Source of the DNA: Methylosinus trichosporium OB3b
GTDB taxonomy: Bacteria > Pseudomonadota > Alphaproteobacteria > Rhizobiales > Beijerinckiaceae
Length of the DNA: 64,000 bases
Reading direction: 5' to 3'
Assembly (NCBI RefSeq): GCF_002752655.1
Contig: NZ_CP023737.1
Coordinates: 248,001-312,000 of the forward strand
Part shown: positions 57,456-64,000 of the stretch, in pieces
Position numbering within the stretch: the first letter of the stretch is position 1
Layout of the letters: every line of letters begins with the position of its first letter
The notes under the pieces: model-generated
The model's input: the letters and a program-made list of their open reading frames with translations, nothing else
Databases searched by the model: none
What the model was told of the DNA's origin: nothing
Position numbers and translations under genes: made by a program

Positions 57456-58691
57456 ATGCTGTTCGCATTCGCTCGGCGAACGATTTCGAACTCTTCCGAT
57501 CACGCGTCGGACTCTGCTTTCCTGGAACAGGATCTCCTCGCTTTCGACGCTTTCGGCGCGCCGACCCGGCGCGTGGAGGAGGAGGGCGTCGTCTATCTCG
57601 TCAACGAGTTCTGGACCTCGGCGCAGCGGCAGGCGCATTCGATCCATGAGATCAGCTATCGCGCCTGTTTCAAGCCGCAATTGCCGGAGTTCTTCATCTC
57701 GCGGCTCACTGCGCCCGGCGACGCCGTCTTCGATCCCTTCATGGGGCGCGGCACCACGCCTGTGCAGGCGGCGCTGCAGGGGCGGCGGCCGGTCGGCTCC
57801 GACATCAATCCGCTCTCCGTGCTGCTGACGCGTCCGCGCCTTTCGCCGCCGAGCCTTCCCGAGATCGAGCGTCGCCTTTCCGAGATCGCTCGGGAGGAGG
57901 GCGAGATCGAGCGCGAGGATCTGCTCGTCTTCTATCATCCCGAAACTCTGCGACGCCTCTGCGCGCTGCGCCGACGCCTGCTCGAGCGCGCGAGCGGCTC
58001 CGCGCCCGATCCGGTCGACGATTGGATCCGAATGGTGGCGATCAACCGCCTCACCGGCCATTCGCCGGGGTTCTTCTCGGTCTATTCGCTGCCCCCGAAC
58101 CAGGCCGTCTCGGTCGAGGCGCAGGCGAAGATCAATGCGAGACGCGGGCAGATGCCGCCGCCGCGCGACGTTGCGGCGTTGATTCTGCGCAAATCGCGCG
58201 CGCTGCTCGCCGACGGCGCGCCGCCGCCGCATCCGCCGGCGCTGCTCGCCACCTCCGAGGCGTGGCGCGCGCCTTTCCTGGGCGAAGGCGAGGTCCGGCT
58301 GATCGTCACCTCGCCGCCCTTTCTCGATGTCGTCCATTATGCGAGCGACAATTGGCTGCGCAACTGGTTCGCCGGCGTCGAGGCGAGCGAGGTGCGCATT
58401 TCCAAGCATCGGAGCGAGGCGGAATGGGAGCGCATGGTCCGCGCCTGCCTCGAGGAATTCGCGCGTATCGTCGCGCCGGGCGGGCATGTCGCCTTCGAGG
58501 TCGGCGAGGTGCGGGGAGGCAAGGTGCTGCTCGAGCGGCTGGTGTGGCGCGCGGCGGAGGGTCTGCCGTTCGAGCGGCTGTTCGTGCTGGTCAACAGCCA
58601 GAGCTTCACCAAGACCAGCAATTGCTGGGGCGTCGGCAACAATGCGAAGGGCACCAACAGCAATCGGGTGGTGATTTTGCGCAGGGTGTGA
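57456..58691 (+). CDS. SAM-dependent DNA methyltransferase, orphan
   Basis: 411 residues. The SAM-binding motif DPFMGRGTTP is at 93-102, with GSDINPLS after it; the catalytic motif TSPPFLD is at 285-291, and NNAKGTNSNRVV ends the protein. Order SAM site, then a long insert, then catalytic motif, suggests the target-recognition segment lies between them. It methylates adenine-N6 or cytosine-N4. No restriction gene is next to it. The N-terminal start is uncertain; the ATG gives a slightly odd first 20 residues. Confidence 0.82.
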   Translation: MLFAFARRTISNSSDHASDSAFLEQDLLAFDAFGAPTRRVEEEGVVYLVNEFWTSAQRQAHSIHEISYRACFKPQLPEFFISRLTAPGDAVFDPFMGRGTTPVQAALQGRRPVGSDINPLSVLLTRPRLSPPSLPEIERRLSEIAREEGEIEREDLLVFYHPETLRRLCALRRRLLERASGSAPDPVDDWIRMVAINRLTGHSPGFFSVYSLPPNQAVSVEAQAKINARRGQMPPPRDVAALILRKSRALLADGAPPPHPPALLATSEAWRAPFLGEGEVRLIVTSPPFLDVVHYASDNWLRNWFAGVEASEVRISKHRSEAEWERMVRACLEEFARIVAPGGHVAFEVGEVRGGKVLLERLVWRAAEGLPFERLFVLVNSQSFTKTSNCWGVGNNAKGTNSNRVVILRRV

Positions 58692-58706
58692 GGGAGAAGG
58701 CGAGCT

Positions 58707-58943
58707 ATGGCCGAAGACGACGCGCCAGACTTGTCGACGCCGGAATGGCGAGAGAAATTCTCGGACGCTCGAGTGCGTCGCGGGCGACCGCCGGCCGAGC
58801 TGACGAAAGTCTCGACGACCATTCGTCTCGACGCCGATATCCTTGATGCGTTCAGGGCCGGCGGGGCGGGCTGGCAGTCGCGCATCAATGCCGCGTTGCG
58901 CGAATGGCTTCGCAATCAACCGACCAATCCGAAACAAGGATGA
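58707..58943 (+). CDS. BrnA-like antitoxin, without a BrnT partner
   Basis: 78 residues. TPEWREKFSDARVRRGRPP and TIRLDADILDAFRAGG, GWQSRINAALREWL form the BrnA ribbon-helix-helix end. BrnT toxin should precede it, but the methyltransferase does instead. Its 3' end overlaps the acetyltransferase on the other strand by 28 bases. It could be a solitary regulator. Confidence 0.8.
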   Translation: MAEDDAPDLSTPEWREKFSDARVRRGRPPAELTKVSTTIRLDADILDAFRAGGAGWQSRINAALREWLRNQPTNPKQG

Positions 58944-59416
58944 TAATCGACCGCGCCGATCGGCGCCGGTGACCGAAAGAGCAGTGTCATGAACAACTCC
59001 GGCGGACCGCCGGCGAAGCGCAGCCCGGCCTGCTGGCGGAAGCCGAAACGTTCATAGAAGCTCGGCTTGCCGAAGACGACGCATCCGGCCGCCGCCGTGG
59101 CGCGCAGCCTCGACAGAGCGGCGTCGATCAGCGCGGAGCCGACGCCGCCACGCTGGCGCTCGGGTAGAACCGCCACCGGGCCGAGACCGAACCAGCCGAG
59201 CGCAGCGCCGTCGATCGTGACCGGCGAGATTGCGATATGGCCGATGATCGCGTCATTATCCTCGGCGACGAGCGACATAGTGAGCGCGCCGGCCGCGCGC
59301 AGCGCGTCGACGAGCGCGCCCTCCTTCTTGTTGCTGAAGGGCATGGACTCGAATGCCGCGTCGACCACGCTGCGAATCGCCCTATGATCGCCCGATGCTT
59401 CGTCGCGAATGAGCAT
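58916..59416 (-). CDS. GNAT-family N-acetyltransferase
   Basis: 166 residues. VVDAAFESMPFSNKKEGALV and GLGPVAVLPERQRGGVGSAL (acetyl-CoA loop) and FYERFGFRQQAG match the YhbS-like branch. Substrate unknown. The gene converges on the brnA-like gene with overlapping 3' ends. Confidence 0.88.
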   Translation of the reverse strand: MLIRDEASGDHRAIRSVVDAAFESMPFSNKKEGALVDALRAAGALTMSLVAEDNDAIIGHIAISPVTIDGAALGWFGLGPVAVLPERQRGGVGSALIDAALSRLRATAAAGCVVFGKPSFYERFGFRQQAGLRFAGGPPELFMTLLFRSPAPIGAVDYHPCFGLVG

Positions 59417-59488
59417 GGATCGAACTCCACTGGCTTCGGAGCAGCTCTGCCGTTGCGCCGGGCCGTCGTCAATCTGGGACCGCGCCGC

Positions 59489-60148
59489 ATGACCACGAAA
59501 ACGACCCGCGACATCGCCGCCGCAGCCGGCGCCTGCATTGCCTGCTCAGCGGCGGCGGCCGCGCTTCCGCCGGGTTTCGTTCGCCTCGCCGACCTCGCGC
59601 CGCAGATCGTGCAGGACATGCGCTATGCGGGCTCCGATAATTTCACCGGCCGTCCCGTGCCCGGCTACAAGGCCCCGCAATGCTGGCTGCGCGAGGACGC
59701 CGCGCGCGCGCTCGTCGCCGCGCAGCAGGAGGCGAAGAGCCGAGGCTTCGAGCTGATCATCTATGACTGCTACCGGCCGCGGCGCGCGGTCTCCGCCTTC
59801 ATCGATTGGGCGAAGGGCGCGGATGAGAGCATGAAGGCGCAATATTACCCGCATGAGAACAAGCTGGACTTGTTCAAGCGCGGCTATATCGCGGAGAAGT
59901 CGTCGCATTCGACCGGGCTCGCGGTGGATCTCGGCGTGCTCGGCTGGGACTTCGGCACGCCTTTCGATTTCTTCGACGAGCGCTCCTGGACCGCGAGCAA
60001 GGATGTGAGCGAGGAGGCGAGGGCGCATCGCGCCACGCTCGAGGCGCTGATGCGCCGCCATGGCTTCGAGAATCTCCCGACCGAATGGTGGCATTACGCG
60101 TTCCGTGGCGCGGCCGGGGCGCCGAGCTTCGACGTGGAGATCGAATAG
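59489..60148 (+). CDS. D-alanyl-D-alanine dipeptidase (VanX/DdpX family)
   Basis: 219 residues. YDCYRPRRAVSAFIDW, SSHSTGLAVDLGV (zinc His and Asp) and TEWWHYAF (catalytic Glu and zinc His) match the M15D peptidases. It cleaves D-Ala-D-Ala. ATG 59489 gives a short hydrophobic N-terminus (ACIACSAAAAA) that may be a signal peptide or lipoprotein-like anchor. Confidence 0.9.
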   Translation: MTTKTTRDIAAAAGACIACSAAAAALPPGFVRLADLAPQIVQDMRYAGSDNFTGRPVPGYKAPQCWLREDAARALVAAQQEAKSRGFELIIYDCYRPRRAVSAFIDWAKGADESMKAQYYPHENKLDLFKRGYIAEKSSHSTGLAVDLGVLGWDFGTPFDFFDERSWTASKDVSEEARAHRATLEALMRRHGFENLPTEWWHYAFRGAAGAPSFDVEIE

Positions 60149-60190
60149 GCGCGCATGACAAAGCGTTCGTGATAGGGGAAAAGGCGCGTC

Positions 60191-62293
60191 ATGCGCCCTT
60201 CCATTCTCGATCCACTGTTCGGCCGGGCGGCCGCTCTGCCGGGGATCGGCCCCAAGACCGCCAAGCTGTTCGACCGGCTGCTCGCCGCGCCGGGCAAGGA
60301 GACGCGCCTCGTCGACATTCTGTTCCATTTGCCGATCAATCTGCTCGACCGCAGCCTGCGTCCGACCATCGCCGAGGCGCCCTTCGATCAGATCGTCGTG
60401 CTGAAGGTGCGCGTCGCCGAGCATCGCAAGCCGCAGGGGCGCTACGCCAAGGCGCCGTACAAGATTTTGGTCGAGGACGACACCGGCGATTGCGAGCTGG
60501 TGTTCTTCCTCGCCAACGCCGATTGGATCGAGCGTAGTCTGCCGCTCGGCGCGACCCGCTGGGTGTCGGGCAAGCTCGAGCTCTATGATGGGCGCCGGCA
60601 GATCGTGCATCCCGACCGGGTGCTGGACGAGGCGGGCATCGCCAAGCTGCCGCCGGCCGAAGCCGTGCATGGCCTCACCGAAGGCTTGCAGGAGCGTTTC
60701 GTCCAGCGCGCCGTCGAGGGCGCGCTCGAGCGCCTGCCGAGCCTGCCGGAGTGGCAGGACCCTTCCGTGCTCGCCGCCAACAAGCTGCCGGACTTCGCCA
60801 CTGCGCTGCGCGAGGCGCATCATCCGACATCGCGCGCCGACGTCGAGCCGATGGGCAAGGCCCGCCAACGCCTCGCGCTCGACGAGCTGTTGTCGCAGCA
60901 GCTGGCGCTGCGTCTCCTGCGTGCGAAGATGAAGCGTCTTCCCGGGCGCGAGAACGCCGGCGACGGCCGCATCACGCAGGCGCTCGAAGCGGCGCTGCCC
61001 TTTGCGCTGACCGGCGCGCAGACGCGTGCGCTCGCCGAGATCCGCGCCGATCTTTCGTCGTCGCGGCGCATGCTGCGGCTGTTGCAGGGCGATGTCGGCT
61101 CGGGCAAGACCATCGTCGCGTTGCTCGCCATGGCGAGCGTCGTCGAATGCGGGCGGCAGGCGGCGCTGATGGCGCCGACGGAGATCCTCGCGCGCCAGCA
61201 TTATGAAAAGCTGCTGCCGCTCGCCGAAGGCGTCGGCCTGCGCCTCGCTCTGCTCACCGGCCGCGCCAAGGCCTCCGAACGCGCGCGGCTGCACGAGACG
61301 ATCGCCAAGGGCGAGGCCGATATCGTCATCGGCACGCATTCGCTGGTGCAGAGCGACCTTGCTTTCGCCGATCTCGGCCTCGCCGTCATCGACGAGCAAC
61401 ACCGCTTCGGCGTGCAGCAGCGCCTCGCGCTCGGCGCCAAGGGCGAGGCGGCCGATGTTCTGGTGATGACCGCGACCCCCATTCCGCGCTCGCTGGCGCT
61501 CACTTATTTCGGCGACATGGACAGCTCCGTCCTCGACGAGAAGCCGCCCGGCCGCACGCCCATCGACACGCGCGCGCTGCCGGTGTCGCGCATCGGCGAC
61601 GTGGTGGAGGGCGTGCGCCGCGCGCTCGGCTCTGGCGCGCGCGTCTATTGGGTATGCCCGCTGGTCGAGGAGAACGAGGAGCTCGATCTCGCCGCGGCGC
61701 AGGACCGGCACGACGATCTCACCCGCATCTTCGGCGAAATCGTCGGCCTCGTTCATGGCCGCATGAAGGGCGCCGAGCGCGACGCCGCCATGGAGGCGTT
61801 CAAGGCAGGGACGACCCGCATTCTCGTCGCCACCACGGTGATCGAGGTCGGCGTTGACGTGCCCGAGGCGACGGTGATGGTGATCGAGCACGCCGAGCGC
61901 TTCGGCCTCGCGCAATTGCATCAGCTGCGCGGGCGCGTCGGCCGCGGCTCGGGGAAGTCCTCCTGCCTGTTGCTCTATAAGGGTCCGCTCGGCGAGACCG
62001 CCAAGGCGCGGCTCGTCACACTGCGCCAGACCGAGGACGGCTTCCGCATCGCCGAGGAGGATCTGCGCTTGCGCGGGGAGGGGGAGGTCCTCGGCTCGCG
62101 CCAGTCCGGCCTGCCGGGCTTTCGCCTCGCCGACATCGCCGCCCATGCCCGGCTGCTCGCGACCGCGCGCGACGACGCCGAGCTGATCCTGCGCCGTGAT
62201 CCGGAGCTTGCGAGCCCGCGCGGCGAGGCGCTGCGCGTTCTGCTGTATCTCTTCGAGCGCGACGAGGCGGTGCGGCTGCTGCGCGCCGGCTGA
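60191..62293 (+). CDS. recG: ATP-dependent DNA helicase RecG
   Basis: 700 residues. The N-terminal wedge domain (about 1-200) precedes the helicase motifs: Walker A GDVGSGKT, DEQHRFG (motif II), MTATPIPRSL (III), and QLHQLRGRVGRGSGKS (VI). It remodels stalled replication forks and Holliday junctions. It follows the dipeptidase by 42 bases. Confidence 0.96.
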   Translation: MRPSILDPLFGRAAALPGIGPKTAKLFDRLLAAPGKETRLVDILFHLPINLLDRSLRPTIAEAPFDQIVVLKVRVAEHRKPQGRYAKAPYKILVEDDTGDCELVFFLANADWIERSLPLGATRWVSGKLELYDGRRQIVHPDRVLDEAGIAKLPPAEAVHGLTEGLQERFVQRAVEGALERLPSLPEWQDPSVLAANKLPDFATALREAHHPTSRADVEPMGKARQRLALDELLSQQLALRLLRAKMKRLPGRENAGDGRITQALEAALPFALTGAQTRALAEIRADLSSSRRMLRLLQGDVGSGKTIVALLAMASVVECGRQAALMAPTEILARQHYEKLLPLAEGVGLRLALLTGRAKASERARLHETIAKGEADIVIGTHSLVQSDLAFADLGLAVIDEQHRFGVQQRLALGAKGEAADVLVMTATPIPRSLALTYFGDMDSSVLDEKPPGRTPIDTRALPVSRIGDVVEGVRRALGSGARVYWVCPLVEENEELDLAAAQDRHDDLTRIFGEIVGLVHGRMKGAERDAAMEAFKAGTTRILVATTVIEVGVDVPEATVMVIEHAERFGLAQLHQLRGRVGRGSGKSSCLLLYKGPLGETAKARLVTLRQTEDGFRIAEEDLRLRGEGEVLGSRQSGLPGFRLADIAAHARLLATARDDAELILRRDPELASPRGEALRVLLYLFERDEAVRLLRAG

Positions 62294-62389
62294 GCGGGCC
62301 TTTATCCGCCGCGCCGCACGGCGTAATCTCCCGCGCCGCCGCGCGGCGGACAACGAAAAAAGTCGAAACGCTTCGAGAGGAGGAGAGAG

Positions 62390-62536
62390 GTGTCGAGCTT
62401 GCAGACGATCTGGGGGGTTCTGACTTTTGCCGACAAGGCGATGATCGGCGCGAATGTCGTCGTGGCCTGCATTTTCTTCGTCTCCTGGCGACGCAAGAAA
62501 CGCCGCATCGCCGAGGCGGCGAAAAAGGGCCAATAA
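62390..62536 (+). CDS. 48-residue single-pass membrane protein, unknown
   Basis: A GTG start with a perfect AGGAGG at 62378-62383, six bases upstream. The product has a hydrophobic helix (ANVVVACIFFVSW, about 21-33) and a highly basic end (RRKKRRIAEAAKKG). The good ribosome-binding site and membrane/basic layout support a real gene. No family is recognised. It is 96 bases after recG and ends 3 bases from the next gene's stop on the minus strand. Confidence 0.6.
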   Translation: MSSLQTIWGVLTFADKAMIGANVVVACIFFVSWRRKKRRIAEAAKKGQ

Positions 62537-62539
62537 AGC

Positions 62540-63250
62540 TCAGCTCTCGCGCCGCAGCGTCGCGGATGTCTGGCCGAACAGGATTTTGCGCTCCGCCTCG
62601 GTGAAGCCCGAGGCGGAGGGCCGTCGGAGCTCCTCCGCTCTCGCATAGGCGCGAATAACCGCCGGCCGCGCGCCTATGGCCTCGAACCAGCGCTTCAAAT
62701 GCGGAAACTCGTCGAGATTTTGGCCCTGCGCCGCATAGGGGACGATCCAGGGATAGGCGGCCATGTCGGCGATCGAATAGTCTCCGGCGAGGAAATCACG
62801 GCCGTCGAGCCGCCGGTCCAGCACGCCGTAGAGCCGGTTCGTTTCATTCACATAGCGGTCGATCGCATAAGGGATTTTCTCGGGCGCGTAATTGCGGAAA
62901 TGATGATTCTGCCCCGCCATCGGCCCGAGGCCGCCGATCTGCCAGAACAGCCATTCGAGCACGGCGACCCGGCCGCGTGTCTCCTGCGGCAGGAAGCGGC
63001 CCACCTTCTCGGCGAGATAGAGGAGAATCGCGCCGGATTCGAACACGGGCAGGGGAGCGCCGCCGTCGGCCGGCGCATCGTCGACGATCGCCGGCATGCG
63101 GTTGTTGGGAGAGATGGCGAGAAACTCGGGCCGGAACTGCTCGCCCTTGCCGATGTCGACGGGAACGATGCGATAAACGAGCCCCGCCTCCTCGAGGAAG
63201 ATCGTGATCTTGTGGCCATTCGGGGTGGGCCAGTAATGGAGGTCGATCAT
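62540..63250 (-). CDS. Glutathione S-transferase, YfcG/Ure2-like
   Basis: 236 residues. YWPTPNGHKITIFLEEAGL and SPNNRMPAIVDD are characteristic of nu-class or disulfide-bond oxidoreductase GSTs. FLAGDYSIADMAAYPWI is the C-terminal domain motif. It probably acts as a disulfide-bond reductase with glutathione. ATG 63250 matches the family; the upstream frame is rejected. Confidence 0.92.
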   Translation of the reverse strand: MIDLHYWPTPNGHKITIFLEEAGLVYRIVPVDIGKGEQFRPEFLAISPNNRMPAIVDDAPADGGAPLPVFESGAILLYLAEKVGRFLPQETRGRVAVLEWLFWQIGGLGPMAGQNHHFRNYAPEKIPYAIDRYVNETNRLYGVLDRRLDGRDFLAGDYSIADMAAYPWIVPYAAQGQNLDEFPHLKRWFEAIGARPAVIRAYARAEELRRPSASGFTEAERKILFGQTSATLRRES

Positions 63251-63455
63251 GTGGACCCTCTTGCTCTGGACGGAGGCGACGCCGTCGCCTCGGGAACCCT
63301 CTGAAGCGTACCTATGACGAAGGTTTCGCACGCGCTATTCGACCAGCGAGCAAGAAACGGATCAACCGTCGAATCCGTTCGATGTTCCGGCCTCTCCTCC
63401 GACTCATTCACCCTCTCGACGGGGCGGCGCCGAGAGCGCGACGCATGGTGAAACG

Positions 63456-64000
63456 ATGGCCGATGTGGACGAGCTCCCAGATTCGAAGCGTCAGCGGCCG
63501 AAGCTCGCCGACAGATTGTCAACGTTGTACGTCCCGTTCGCCTGCGTCGGCGCGAGCTTGCTGCTCATCGGGCTGTTCTACGCCAAAACACGCTACAGCC
63601 ACTATGTGCTGGTCGGCGAGGAATTGGCGTTTCTCGGCGCGACGCTGCAGCATGGAGCCGACGATTGGCTCTTGCGCGGCTATTCCTATTATTTCAGCAC
63701 CTATCCCGAGCTCGAGTCGACAGTCACGAATTACATTCGTCCGATAGGAAACATTCTGGTTTGGATATGCCATGCCATTTTTGGCGACAGATATCAGTTC
63801 TACTTCATAATCTATTACGCTTCCGCGCTGTCGGCCTTTCTCCTGCTCCTGCTCAGCGTGCGGCCGCTTCGACCACAGGCGGGTCTGCTGCTCGCGAGCG
63901 CCCTGGCCTGGAGCGTCTTTTGTCCCGGCGCGGTGGGGAAGGGCCTCTGGTTCATGCCGGCCATGTTCGACATGGTCGTCGGCTTCTTTGTCGTCGCCGC
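63456..64000 (+). CDS. Polytopic membrane protein, 3' end cut by the window
   Basis: From ATG 63456 the frame is open to the last base (181 residues visible). A polar start (ADVDELPDSKRQRPKLADRL) is followed by a hydrophobic helix, a loop with LVGEELAFLGATLQHGADDW, and at least three more hydrophobic segments. This resembles large membrane glycosyltransferase-like or O-unit proteins, but I cannot name a family. It lies 205 bases from the GST gene and diverges from it. Confidence 0.6.
   Translation, partial: MADVDELPDSKRQRPKLADRLSTLYVPFACVGASLLLIGLFYAKTRYSHYVLVGEELAFLGATLQHGADDWLLRGYSYYFSTYPELESTVTNYIRPIGNILVWICHAIFGDRYQFYFIIYYASALSAFLLLLLSVRPLRPQAGLLLASALAWSVFCPGAVGKGLWFMPAMFDMVVGFFVVA

Noticed and set aside
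59546..62533. A 995-codon open frame on the minus strand opposite the dipeptidase and recG
   Set aside because: It spans two well-supported plus-strand genes and lacks any recognisable domain; long antisense frames are expected at this GC content.

Overview
The window is high-GC DNA from a methane-oxidising alphaproteobacterium. The key evidence is a complete pmoCAB operon for particulate methane monooxygenase at 3189-6431. From memory, the PmoA sequence looks most like Methylosinus (type II methanotroph, Methylocystaceae), but that genus call was not checked by alignment. CckA, an alphaproteobacterial DksA and a SUF operon fit the same group. I saw no rRNA, tRNA, CRISPR array, prophage or intact insertion sequence.

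Region 1 (1-11 kb) covers methane oxidation and copper handling. A 5'-truncated di-haem cytochrome c peroxidase and a secreted phosphoesterase come first, then pmoC-pmoA-pmoB with a strong terminator. A second cluster follows: pmoD, copC, a CopD-cytochrome c-redoxin-like fusion, and a PCuAC protein with a His-rich tail. PmoB, CopC, PCuAC and a distant PmoD paralogue (16046-16705) are each predicted to begin with histidine after signal-peptide removal.

Region 2 (11-29 kb) is mostly housekeeping: a GT87-like membrane protein, aspartate aminotransferase, tandem DUF1640-like genes, sodB, the PmoD paralogue, xthA, a YcjF-like membrane protein, recJ, rlpA, dacA-tmk-holB and a hypoxanthine-DNA glycosylase. 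It ends with two exported proteins of unknown function, one carrying a possible caspase-like His/Cys pair.

Region 3 (29-45 kb) has tpiA, ndk, a GST, purMN, then an eight-gene minus-strand SUF iron-sulfur assembly operon with two different cysteine desulfurases. After it come a hydrolase, an outer-membrane beta-barrel protein, a thioredoxin-like protein and anmK.

Region 4 (45-64 kb) has nhaA, icd, dksA, a FliO-like protein, the cell-cycle kinase cckA, a parDE toxin-antitoxin pair, coaD, two cyclophilins, queA and tgt (queuosine), a DNA methyltransferase, a solitary BrnA-like gene, a dipeptidase, recG, a 48-residue membrane protein, a GST and a truncated membrane protein at the edge.

At least three families of dispersed inverted repeats sit between genes. 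Two oppositely oriented copies of one family bracket pmoD-copC. The best candidates for something undescribed are the secreted pair at 26.7-28.7 kb, the CopD fusion, and a short low-GC patch inside recJ.
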